DNA of 8,419 nucleotides from Rhodoferax sp. (GCA_030833685.1 JAURGS010000104.1:1-8419), one strand, 5' to 3'; positions 1 through 6,338 are shown, numbered from the stretch's first letter. Translations and numbers: made by a program. Notes: generated by a model not told the origin, from the sequence alone.

Positions 1-71
1 TACACGTGGGTGCGGGACCCGTGGGAGAACGAGGTCCTCGAAGCGCCGATGGCCCTCATCGAGGCGCTGAC
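1..71. other. Unassigned left edge, doubtful junction
   Basis: These bases lie downstream of rsmG, where a LysE-type gene or parA often follows in related genomes; neither is seen. On the minus strand an ATG at 59-57 overlaps the rsmG stop and would open a frame reading M-R-A-I-G-A-S-R-T to the edge. Its Arg/Ser/Thr/His-rich composition looks like a shadow. On the plus strand, frame 1 gives YTWVRDPWENEVLEAP followed by MALIEAL, with almost every codon ending in G or C and a natural amino-acid mix. Its continuation into rsmG is antisense and not protein-like. I infer that a foreign or rearranged plus-strand gene fragment may end abruptly here, or that this is a chimeric sequence end. The fragment is too short to name. 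Confidence 0.3.
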
Positions 72-700
72 GGTTCCACGTGAAACACCTCCACCGCCCG
101 TGGCAAAGCGTCAATTTCTTGCTGCGGTCGCTGGCCTTTCATGGCCATCCAAACACCGCCCTCCTCAAGGGCGCCCTGCGTCCAGCGCGCCAGGTCTGGC
201 AGGGCGGCGAAGGCTCGCGAGGCAATCACCTGGTATTGGGGCCCGAGGCTCTCGGCCCGGGCGTGCACGCCGCGCAGGTGGCTCAGCTTCAGATGTCCTG
301 CAACCTGCTGCACAAAGGCGGCCTTTTTACCCACGGTGTCCACGCAGTCAACCCGCAGTGCTGGACAACAAATAGCCAACACCACGCCCGGCAGCCCGGC
401 GCCAGAGCCCACATCCAGTGCACGCAATGGCGGCGCATCGCCCGCCTCCCACCGCGGCCACAAGCGATCGAGCTGATTGCGCAAGGGGCCGACCACGGCA
501 AGACAGTCCAGAAGGTGGTGCGTCAGCATAGCCATGGGCTCGCGAACGGCCGTCAGGTTATAGACCCGAGACCAGCGCTCCAGTAAGCCCAGGTAGTCAA
601 GCAGCTGCTCTTGTTGCGCGCTGGAGAGTTCCAGCCCCAAGGCCGCCAAGCCATTTGTCAGCTCAGTCGCCAGCGTAGCCCGGGGCGCAGCGTCGCTCAA
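56..700 (-). CDS. rsmG: 16S rRNA (guanine-N7) methyltransferase RsmG, C-terminus apparently shortened
   Basis: RsmG (GidB) uses S-adenosylmethionine to methylate N7 of G527 in 16S rRNA of the small subunit. The 214-residue product has the family order: an N-terminal helical part with YNLTAVREPMAM (47-58) and HHLLDCLAV (61-69), the SAM motif DVGSGAGLPG (96-105), ISRAFA-type ASRAFAALPDL (160-170), and AMKGQRPQQEI (186-196). The start is TTG at 700-698, overlapping the mnmG stop (TTGA), with a good Shine-Dalgarno GAGGAAG (plus-strand 714-708) seven bases before it. The order mnmG-rsmG with translational coupling is the classic gid arrangement. Oddly, homologues continue after VEVFHVEP with a last strand of the type LxVPxLDxERxLV. 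Here the protein stops after S-A-P-R, so about 16-18 residues are missing, possibly because of a junction near base 75. Identity is certain; integrity of the 3' end is not. Confidence 0.95.
   Translation of the reverse strand: MSDAAPRATLATELTNGLAALGLELSSAQQEQLLDYLGLLERWSRVYNLTAVREPMAMLTHHLLDCLAVVGPLRNQLDRLWPRWEAGDAPPLRALDVGSGAGLPGVVLAICCPALRVDCVDTVGKKAAFVQQVAGHLKLSHLRGVHARAESLGPQYQVIASRAFAALPDLARWTQGALEEGGVWMAMKGQRPQQEIDALPRAVEVFHVEPSAPR
72..87. promoter_or_regulatory. Degenerate parS centromere site in the 3' end of rsmG
   Basis: GGTTCCACGTGAAACA matches the palindromic ParB-binding consensus TGTTTCACGTGAAACA at 14 of 16 positions, with the CACGTG core intact. It also resembles the TGTTCCACGTGGAACA variant on one half. 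It lies 1147 bases from the perfect site inside mnmG and within the RsmG codons for VFHVEP. Proteobacterial chromosomal ParABS systems cluster parS near the origin, commonly in the gid-par region. Function is inferred from the match and the context. The two mismatches lie on the side closest to the suspected junction. Confidence 0.6.
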
Positions 701-2679
701 GGCGCCGCTTCCTCGGTGGCTCTGGCAAAGCCCTTGAACTTGGTCTTTTTGAGGTGAATCAGCAGCAATGAGATGCTCGCCGGCGTAATGCCGGAGATTC
801 GTGAGGCCATGCCCAATGTCTCGGGCTTGTGGCGGTTGAGCTTTTGCCGCGCCTCAATGCTCAGCGCCGAGACCTGCATGTAGTCCAGGTCCTGCGGCAG
901 CTTCAGGTGCTCGTACTGCGCAGCGCGCAGGACTTCGTCTTTTTGGCGGTCAATATAGCCGGCGTACTTGATGGCGATTTCCACCTGCTCGACCACCCCG
1001 CGTCGAAATGCCTGCTCGTCCTCATCGTCAAGGCTGCTCGCCAAGTCCGCGTTGGCAAACCGCCCTTGTCCAAGCGTCATCAGGTCGTCATAAGAGACGT
1101 CTGGGCGGCGCAGCAAAGCCGCCAGGTTGTGTTCGTGCTCCAGGCTTTTGCCCAAAACACGCTGCTCTTCCTCGGGAACCAGGGTATTTGGGCTTAGCCA
1201 CGTCAAACGCAGGCGCTCTGTTTCACGTGAAACAGCATCGCGTTTTCGGCAAAAAGAATCCCACCGCGCATCGTCAACAAGCTTGAGTTTTCTGCCTGTT
1301 TCTGTCAAACGCGCATCGGCGTTGTCTTCGCGCAATTGCAGACGAAACTCGGCGCGGCTGGTGAACATGCGGTAGGGCTCGCTAACCCCCTGCGTGATCA
1401 AGTCGTCCACCAAGACGCCCAGGTACGCCTCGTCGCGCGCTGGCACCCAGGTGTCGTGCTGCCAGGCGGTCTGCGCGCCCGCCTGCAGCGCCGCGTTCAC
1501 CCCGGCAAAAAGTCCTTGGGCGGCCGCCTCTTCATAGCCCGTCGTGCCGTTGATCTGGCCGGCGAAAAACAAGCCGCGAATAGCCCGGGTTTCAAAGCTG
1601 CGCTGCAGCTGTTGCGGGTCGAAGTAGTCATACTCGATCGCATAGCCGGGGCGCAGGATGTGGGCGTTCTCAAGGCCCTGCATGGAGCGAACCAAGGCAT
1701 ATTGAACGTCAAAGGGCAGGCTGGTGCTGATGCCGTTGGGGTAGTACTCATTGGTCGTGAGGCCCTCGGGCTCCAAAAAGATCTGGTGGCTTTCCTTGTC
1801 CGCAAATCGGTTGATTTTGTCTTCCACGCTGGGGCAGTAGCGCGGGCCCACCCCTTCGATCTTGCCGGTGAACATGGGACTGCGGTCAAAGCCGCTACGA
1901 ATGATCTCGTGGGTTTTTTCATTGGTATGCGTCACCCAACAAGGCACTTGCCTGGGGTGCATGTGCGCGCGCCCCATGAAGCTGAACACCGGCATCGTTG
2001 GGCTCATTCCCCCAGGCATGCCGTCACCCGGCTGCGCCTTGAGACGAGAAAAATCAATGGTGCGGCCATCCAAGCGGGGCGGCGTACCCGTCTTCAGGCG
2101 CGACTGCGGCAATTTGAGCTCTTTGAGGCGGGCGCTGAGTGATGCCGCGGGCGGATCGCCTGCGCGCCCGGCGGCGTAATGGCTCAAGCCCACATGGATC
2201 TTGCCGTCCAAAAAGGTGCCGGCGGTCAGCACTACGCAGGTGCCTGAAAACTTCAGTCCCAGTTGCGTGACTGCGCCGGTGACGCGATCACCCTGGACAG
2301 TCAGATCATCCACGGCTTGCTGGAAGAGCCACAAATTGGGCTGGTTCTCCAGCCGATGGCGAATCGCCGCCTTGTAAAGAACCCGGTCGGCTTGGGCTCG
2401 GGTGGCGCGCACCGCAGGGCCCTTGCTGGAGTTCAGGGTGCGAAACTGTATCCCCGGCGCGGTGAGCGCCATGGCGCCGCCCATGGCATCCACCTCCTTG
2501 ACCAGATGTCCCTTGCCAATGCCGCCAATCGATGGATTGCAGCTCATTTGGCCCAAGGTCTCGATGTTGTGTGAAAGCAACAGTGTCTTACAGCCCATGC
2601 GCGCCGCGGCCAGCGCCGCCTCGGTGCCGGCATGCCCGCCGCCAATGACGATGACATCAAAATGTTGAGGATAAAGCAT
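697..2679 (-). CDS. mnmG: tRNA uridine-5-carboxymethylaminomethyl modification enzyme MnmG (GidA)
   Basis: MnmG is the FAD- and NADH-dependent partner of MnmE. The complex installs the (carboxymethyl)aminomethyl group on wobble U34 of certain tRNAs in the cytoplasm. Counting from ATG 2679, the 660-residue product shows the FAD dinucleotide fold GGGHAGTE (13-20), SCNPSIGGIGKGHLV (46-60) with the conserved Cys47, LTAGTFLDGKIHVG (151-164), RLKTGTPPRLDGR (194-206), and YCPSVEDKI with the second conserved Cys282. It also has RPGYAIEYDYFDP (343-355) and FFAGQINGTTGYEEAAAQG (371-389). Length is normal for the family. A GTG 12 bases upstream is also open, but homologues begin with MLYPxxFDVIVIGGGHAG, so ATG 2679 is preferred; neither start has a strong ribosome binding site. 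Codons 482-487 (AVSRET) embed a perfect parS. The stop overlaps the rsmG start. Confidence 0.98.
   Translation of the reverse strand: MLYPQHFDVIVIGGGHAGTEAALAAARMGCKTLLLSHNIETLGQMSCNPSIGGIGKGHLVKEVDAMGGAMALTAPGIQFRTLNSSKGPAVRATRAQADRVLYKAAIRHRLENQPNLWLFQQAVDDLTVQGDRVTGAVTQLGLKFSGTCVVLTAGTFLDGKIHVGLSHYAAGRAGDPPAASLSARLKELKLPQSRLKTGTPPRLDGRTIDFSRLKAQPGDGMPGGMSPTMPVFSFMGRAHMHPRQVPCWVTHTNEKTHEIIRSGFDRSPMFTGKIEGVGPRYCPSVEDKINRFADKESHQIFLEPEGLTTNEYYPNGISTSLPFDVQYALVRSMQGLENAHILRPGYAIEYDYFDPQQLQRSFETRAIRGLFFAGQINGTTGYEEAAAQGLFAGVNAALQAGAQTAWQHDTWVPARDEAYLGVLVDDLITQGVSEPYRMFTSRAEFRLQLREDNADARLTETGRKLKLVDDARWDSFCRKRDAVSRETERLRLTWLSPNTLVPEEEQRVLGKSLEHEHNLAALLRRPDVSYDDLMTLGQGRFANADLASSLDDEDEQAFRRGVVEQVEIAIKYAGYIDRQKDEVLRAAQYEHLKLPQDLDYMQVSALSIEARQKLNRHKPETLGMASRISGITPASISLLLIHLKKTKFKGFARATEEAAP
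708..714 (-). promoter_or_regulatory. Ribosome binding site fixing the rsmG TTG start
   Basis: GAGGAAG on the minus strand, inside the last codons of mnmG, ends seven bases before the TTG at 700. It is a strong match to the anti-Shine-Dalgarno sequence and supports the non-ATG start of rsmG. No ATG lies nearby in the rsmG frame. Confidence 0.6.
1219..1234. promoter_or_regulatory. Perfect parS centromere site inside mnmG
   Basis: TGTTTCACGTGAAACA is an exact 16-base palindrome identical to the canonical chromosomal parS bound by ParB (Spo0J). It falls in mnmG codons 482-487, read on the minus strand as the end of Ala482 plus Val-Ser-Arg-Glu-Thr. The site is therefore both coding and, by inference, a ParB nucleation site for origin segregation and condensin loading. 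An exact 16-mer of this kind is very unlikely by chance in an 8.4-kb window, and its location in the gid region fits known parS placement. Confidence 0.88.
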
Positions 2680-2829
2680 GGTGTGCTGCACTCTGCGTGT
2701 TCAAGGGCTCCGGGGTGGGGCGCCATCTGAAAGCGGCAAGCTTGCAATTTTAATGAGGGGCCCCGGGTTTGCGTCTGGGCCTGGCCCGAGCCATGCACAA
2801 TAAGCGCTCGCCTGCTTCAAGGAGTTGTG
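2680..2829. promoter_or_regulatory. Divergent intergenic region between mnmG and pfp
   Basis: This 150-bp spacer must hold the promoters of both divergent units. For the plus strand, CTGAAA (2727-2732) and TTTAAT (2749-2754), 16 bases apart, match sigma-70 -35 and -10 boxes at 4/6 and 5/6. The same A/T patch read on the minus strand gives TAAAAT (2752-2747), a possible mnmG -10 without a good -35. A perfect 10-base palindrome, GCAAGCTTGC (2736-2745), sits between the plus-strand boxes, and GGGGCCCC (2757-2764) lies just downstream near the predicted transcription start. The box assignments are inference by eye. I found no DnaA box. Confidence 0.4.
2819..2824 (+). promoter_or_regulatory. Ribosome binding site of the phosphofructokinase gene
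   Basis: AAGGAG lies five bases before ATG 2830 but only two bases before the in-frame GTG 2827. The spacing therefore favours the ATG as the true start, giving a 404-residue protein. Confidence 0.7.
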
Positions 2830-4044
2830 ATGCCCAGCGGAAAAATTTTGGTCGCCCAGGGCGGTGGCCCAACAGCCGTGATCAACCAGTCGCTGGTGGG
2901 CGTCGCCCTGGAAGCCCGGCGTTTTGGTCAGATCCAGCACATCTACGGCGCGCGCCACGGGGTTCGCGGCATCGTCAACGAGGACCTGGTGGACCTGACT
3001 CAGGAAACCAGCCACAACCTGGAACTGGTGGCCAACACGCCCTCCTCAGCGCTGGGCTCTACGCGCGACAAGCCCGACGCCGCGTATTGCCATGAAATCT
3101 TCAAGGTGCTGCAAGCGCACGAGATTAGTCACTTCTTCTACATCGGCGGCAACGACTCTAGCGACACCGTTCGCATCGTGAGTCAGGAGGCGCAACAAGC
3201 AGGGTATGACCTTCGGTGCATGCACATTCCCAAAACAATCGATAACGACCTGGTCAGCAACGACCACACGCCCGGCTTTCCCTCGGCCGCGCGCTTTGTC
3301 GCCCAGGCGTTTGCCGGAGCCAACCTGGACAATGCGGCGCTACCCGGCATTTATGTGGGCGTGGTCATGGGGCGCCACGCAGGCTTTCTAACCGCGGCGT
3401 CGGCGTTGGGTAAAAAGTTCCCTGACGACGGCCCGCATCTGATTTACCTGCCGGAGCGGACTTTCCACCTGGACCAATTTCTGCACGATGTCAAAGCCAC
3501 CTATGAGCGCTATGGCCGCTGTGTGATTGCTGTTTCCGAAGGCATTCACGACGCGTCCGGCCGGCCCATCGCGGCCCTGCTGGCCAAAGAGCTTGAACAC
3601 GACGCCCATGGCAATGTCCAGCTGTCGGGCACCGGCGCGCTGGCTGACTTGCTTTGCGAGGAGATCAAGAGCAAGCTCAAAATCAAACGGGTTCGGGGCG
3701 ATACCTTCGGCTATTTACAGCGCTCGTTCATTGGGTGCGTATCCGATGTAGACCAGCGCGAAGCGCGCGAGGTAGGCGAAAAAGCGGTGCAGTTCGCCAT
3801 GTGGGGCCAGCAAAATGGCTCTGTGACCATCAAGCGCACCGGCTTTTACTCGGTGGATTACGAGTTGGTTCCCCTTGAGACGGTTGCGGGAAAAACCCGT
3901 GTCATGGAAGACGCCTTTATCGACGAGAGGGGCACGGGTATTACCGATGCGTTTCGTATGTACCTGCGCCCGCTGCTGGGCTCGGGCATGGCCGATGCTT
4001 TTCGCCTGCGTCACAACCCGGTGACAAAAGTGCTACACCCCTAA
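2830..4044 (+). CDS. pfp: Pyrophosphate-dependent 6-phosphofructokinase
   Basis: This cytoplasmic enzyme phosphorylates fructose 6-phosphate to fructose 1,6-bisphosphate using pyrophosphate, reversibly, replacing ATP-PFK and/or fructose bisphosphatase in central carbon flow. The 404-residue product has a phosphofructokinase fold: GGGPTAVIN (11-19), YIGGNDSSDT (104-113), the catalytic IPKTIDND (133-140), GVVMGRHAGFL (177-187), LPER (207-210) and FGYLQRSF (293-300). Two residues point to PPi rather than ATP: Asp109 in GGND (ATP enzymes have Gly, as in GGDG) and Lys135 in PKTIDND (ATP enzymes have Gly, as in PGTIDND). The length fits the ~400-residue bacterial PPi-PFK group. It is divergent from mnmG and followed by a 139-bp gap before rquA. 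No convincing terminator follows. Donor specificity is inferred from these two positions; the family call is firm. Confidence 0.93.
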   Translation: MPSGKILVAQGGGPTAVINQSLVGVALEARRFGQIQHIYGARHGVRGIVNEDLVDLTQETSHNLELVANTPSSALGSTRDKPDAAYCHEIFKVLQAHEISHFFYIGGNDSSDTVRIVSQEAQQAGYDLRCMHIPKTIDNDLVSNDHTPGFPSAARFVAQAFAGANLDNAALPGIYVGVVMGRHAGFLTAASALGKKFPDDGPHLIYLPERTFHLDQFLHDVKATYERYGRCVIAVSEGIHDASGRPIAALLAKELEHDAHGNVQLSGTGALADLLCEEIKSKLKIKRVRGDTFGYLQRSFIGCVSDVDQREAREVGEKAVQFAMWGQQNGSVTIKRTGFYSVDYELVPLETVAGKTRVMEDAFIDERGTGITDAFRMYLRPLLGSGMADAFRLRHNPVTKVLHP

Positions 4045-4183
4045 GATAAGCTGTGCTGCCCTCATTAGGCAATAGCAGGCCACGGCGCAACAACTGTCGC
4101 CGGGTCGCACTGCCATCAAAAGACCTATGCCCGGTGCGCCGCCAAGCGCGCGCCCTAGAAAGTAAGCGAGGTCGGGAAGGACC
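4045..4183 (+). other. Intergenic region between pfp and rquA
   Basis: The only fold I see after the pfp stop is an imperfect hairpin, TGCTGCC (4054-4060) against GGC-AAT-AGCA (4068-4077), with a bulge and no following T tract, so it is not a clear terminator. No good -35/-10 pair is visible. A purine-rich GGGAAGGA (4174-4181) precedes the rquA ATG very closely, with GAGGT at 4168-4172 at a more usual distance. Whether rquA is cotranscribed with pfp cannot be decided from this. Confidence 0.4.
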
Positions 4184-4927
4184 ATGATCAACACCAAGAA
4201 AGACGTGCTTCAGCGCGAAGCGCACTATGCTGAAGGCGGCTCCGGGGCGATCGGTTGCGTCACCGTGCCGGATTACCTAGAAAAAACCTATTGGTGGGCC
4301 TACACCCACCCCAACGCAGTTCGTGTCTTTGAGCGGCAATGGCTCGTTAACAGCATTCTCTGGGGCAACTACCGGCGCCTTCGCAATGCCGCCCTGAATG
4401 CCTTTGGAGACACAATTAAGGGCCGTACGCTACAGATGGCTTGTGTTTATGGGGATTTAACCGAAAATCTGTTGGGTCGTCATCACCCCGCGGCGCGCCT
4501 TGATGTGATCGACGTGGCGCCAGAGCAAATCAAAAACTTGCGCAAAAAAACCGCCGGACTCGGTCCACTCGGTATTCACCAACAAAACGCGGCACATCTG
4601 CAGTTTGAGGCGGCCACTTTTGACCAGGTACTGATGTTTTTTCTGCTTCATGAGATGCCGCAGGCCGTCAGGCGCCAGGCTCTGGCCGAGGCCTGGCGGG
4701 TTCTCAAGCCTGGGGGCAAACTGGTGCTGATGGACTACCACCGGCCGCGCGCCAGCAACCCGCTGCGTTATGTCATGGCCGGGGTTCTCCGGCTTCTCGA
4801 GCCCTATGCCCTGGACTTGTGGCACAACGATCTCGCGCACTGGCTGCCGCAAGAGGCGAAAAACAAAACCCTCAAAAAGCAATTGTTCTTCGGCGACCTG
4901 TATCAACTGGTGGTCATCTCCCGTTAA
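4184..4927 (+). CDS. rquA: Rhodoquinone biosynthesis protein RquA (methyltransferase-like)
   Basis: RquA converts ubiquinone to rhodoquinone by replacing a ring methoxy group with an amino group. It is a methyltransferase homologue that consumes SAM as the amino donor. Rhodoquinone serves low-potential, usually anaerobic electron transfer such as fumarate reduction. The 247-residue product shows the hallmark segments as I remember them: VPDYLEKTYWWAYTHP (28-43), FERQWLVNSILWGNY (49-63), LQMACVYGDLT (83-93) where classical methyltransferases have a Gly-rich E/DxGxGxG loop, VIDVAPEQIKNLR (108-120), FFLLHEMP (152-159), LKPGGKLVLMDYHRP (174-188), LEPYALDLW (205-213) and FFGDLYQLVV (235-244). The classic UbiE SAM loop is absent, which separates it from UbiE and COQ5. 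It sits between pfp and ccm, unlinked to quinone genes. Assignment is from motif memory, not a search. Confidence 0.88.
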   Translation: MINTKKDVLQREAHYAEGGSGAIGCVTVPDYLEKTYWWAYTHPNAVRVFERQWLVNSILWGNYRRLRNAALNAFGDTIKGRTLQMACVYGDLTENLLGRHHPAARLDVIDVAPEQIKNLRKKTAGLGPLGIHQQNAAHLQFEAATFDQVLMFFLLHEMPQAVRRQALAEAWRVLKPGGKLVLMDYHRPRASNPLRYVMAGVLRLLEPYALDLWHNDLAHWLPQEAKNKTLKKQLFFGDLYQLVVISR

Positions 4928-5007
4928 AACAGGGTTAATTTTTGTAAACCCTAGCTTGAGCCCTGCCACGCTCGAGATAATGCCCGACTCATCTTGGGCC
5001 ATCAGCA
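4928..5007 (+). promoter_or_regulatory. Probable promoter region of the ccm operon
   Basis: This 80-bp gap holds an A/T-rich stretch. A short inverted repeat, AGGGTT (4931-4936) and AACCCT (4947-4952), flanks a T-rich loop just after the rquA stop; it is a weak terminator candidate. TTGAGC (4956-4961) and GATAAT (4976-4981) look like -35 and -10 boxes, but the 14-base spacer is short, so the promoter is only a suggestion. No strong Shine-Dalgarno is present before the TTG start of ccmA. Confidence 0.3.
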
Positions 5008-5646
5008 TTGAACTCAGGTCTATCCCTTGCCCTGTCGCAGCTCACTTGCAGCCGCGGCGGGCGCCAATTATTTCAGGCGGTCAGCTGCGAGCTTGGCGCG
5101 GGCCAATGGCTTTACGTTGGCGGCGTTAACGGCGCGGGCAAGACCAGCCTGCTCAGGATCGTTTGCGGGCTAAGCCCGCCTGATAGCGGGAGTGTTCTGT
5201 ACAACAACACACCTATTGCATTGCAAAAAGAGCGCTACTGGCAAGACCTGTGCTACCTTGGCCACCACAATGCCTTGCAAGAATCGCTTTCGGTTGAAGA
5301 AAACCTGCGCTTTGCCATGGCCTTGAGCGGCAAACGGCTTACAACGGAGGCGCTCCAAGACGCGCTGTCGCGCATGGGCCTGGCCGGTCGCGCCAAACAA
5401 CTGGTTCGCCACTTGTCTCAAGGACAAAAACGGCGCGTGGCGCTAACACGTCTCGCGCTGTCACGCGCCCGCCTGTGGGTGCTGGACGAGCCCTATGTCG
5501 CCATGGACGACAGCGGCATTCAAACCCTGGCGCGATTGATCGATGACCATCTGGCAAGTGGCGCGATGGCCGTCATCACCAGCCACCAGCGCGTCGACAT
5601 TGGCGCCCGAGCCCCGCAGCATCTGGAACTGCACGCCACAGCATGA
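5008..5646 (+). CDS. ccmA: Heme exporter ATP-binding protein CcmA
   Basis: CcmA is the ABC ATPase of the CcmABCD complex at the inner membrane. It powers release of heme-loaded CcmE during system I cytochrome c maturation. The 212-residue product has Walker A GVNGAGKT (39-46), a CcmA-like YLGHHNALQESLS (83-95), the ABC signature LSQGQ (136-140), Walker B LWVLDEP (156-162) with catalytic Glu161, and the switch His193 in TSHQ. Length is normal. The start is chosen at TTG 5008: the frame is closed by TAA at 4978-4980, there is no in-frame ATG before the core fold, and TTG places the first strand (LTCSRGGRQLF) at the expected distance. A CTG further in is possible. The stop overlaps ccmB by ATGA. 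It is the first gene of the six-gene operon. Confidence 0.96.
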   Translation: MNSGLSLALSQLTCSRGGRQLFQAVSCELGAGQWLYVGGVNGAGKTSLLRIVCGLSPPDSGSVLYNNTPIALQKERYWQDLCYLGHHNALQESLSVEENLRFAMALSGKRLTTEALQDALSRMGLAGRAKQLVRHLSQGQKRRVALTRLALSRARLWVLDEPYVAMDDSGIQTLARLIDDHLASGAMAVITSHQRVDIGARAPQHLELHATA

Positions 5647-6338
5647 GCGCCAACTTGTCATCGATGGACACTATTGAGGTCATGCGCGCTATCGTGCGGC
5701 GAGAAGTCGCCATGGCCATGCGGCAAAAAGGCGAGGTGCTAACGCCCCTGATGTTCTTTGCCGTTGTCAGTAGTTTGTTTCCGCTGGCCGTCGGGTCCGA
5801 CAGCGCCTTGCTGCTACGCATGGCGCCCGGGGTGATCTGGGTTGGCGCCTTGCTGGCTGCCATGCTCTCGCTTGCACGAATGTTTGCGTCCGATCATGCC
5901 GACGGCTCTTTAGAGCAAATGGCGCTATCGCCCACACCGCTGGGCCTTACCGCGCTGGCAAAAGCCTTGGCCCATTTTCTCGTCTCGGGCCTTCCACTGG
6001 TGCTGATTGCGCCGATCCTGGGCTTGCAATACGGGCTGGATGCGCGCGGGCTTGGTATCCTGATGCTGACCCTGCTGCTTGGCGCACCCACCCTGAGCCT
6101 GATTGGCGCAATAGGTGCTGCGTTGACTCTGGGGGTTCGAGGTGCAGGCGTGCTGCTTTCACTGCTGGTTTTGCCGCTGTACATTCCTGTCCTGATATTT
6201 GGTGCGGGTGCCGTTGAAGCCGATGCGGCGGGTTTGGGTATCAGCGCACATTTTTCTCTGCTGGCTGCCATGCTGGCTTTAGCGGGTTTCTTTGCTCCAT
6301 TGGCCACTTCAGCGGCCTTAAGGATTTCAGTCGAATGA
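5643..6338 (+). CDS. ccmB: Heme exporter membrane protein CcmB
   Basis: CcmB is the integral membrane subunit that pairs with CcmA in the ABC-type part of the cytochrome c maturation machinery. The 231-residue protein starts with a short cytoplasmic arm (REVAMAMRQKGEVLTPLMFF). About six hydrophobic segments follow, roughly at residues 35-52, 62-82, 108-128, 137-160, 168-190 and 203-224. Typical CcmB features are FPLAVGSDSALLLRMAPGVIWV (46-67 region), a cytoplasmic loop ASDHADGSLEQMALSPTPL (82-100) and LAHFLVSGLPLVL. ATG 5643 overlaps the ccmA stop (ATGA), and no separate strong ribosome binding site is seen, so translational coupling to ccmA is likely. Length is normal for the family. The stop overlaps ccmC, again by ATGA. 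Confidence 0.96.
   Translation: MSANLSSMDTIEVMRAIVRREVAMAMRQKGEVLTPLMFFAVVSSLFPLAVGSDSALLLRMAPGVIWVGALLAAMLSLARMFASDHADGSLEQMALSPTPLGLTALAKALAHFLVSGLPLVLIAPILGLQYGLDARGLGILMLTLLLGAPTLSLIGAIGAALTLGVRGAGVLLSLLVLPLYIPVLIFGAGAVEADAAGLGISAHFSLLAAMLALAGFFAPLATSAALRISVE

Noticed and set aside
10..375. Plus-strand open frame of about 120 codons at the left edge
   Set aside because: Beyond about base 75 it is antisense to well-conserved RsmG codons and its Arg/Ser/Pro-rich translation is not protein-like. Only the first ~25 codons look real, and these are described as an unassigned edge fragment.
1336..2142. 268-codon plus-strand open frame opposite mnmG
   Set aside because: It is antisense to highly conserved MnmG segments, its translation matches no family I know, and long antisense frames are common in GC-rich coding DNA.
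2680..2829. Possible replication origin upstream of mnmG
   Set aside because: No DnaA box (TTATCCACA type) or AT-rich unwinding region was found, although the parS sites place the window near an origin.
4045..4080. Possible intrinsic terminator after pfp
   Set aside because: The hairpin has a three-base bulge and no T tract follows, so it does not meet the pattern of an intrinsic terminator.
4184..4927. UbiE/COQ5 ubiquinone C-methyltransferase as the identity of this gene
   Set aside because: The UbiE SAM loop is absent, while the YWWAY and FERQWLVNSILWGNY segments typical of RquA are present.
4457..5008. 183-codon minus-strand open frame opposite rquA
   Set aside because: It is the complement of conserved RquA codons, with no ribosome binding site and no recognisable domain.
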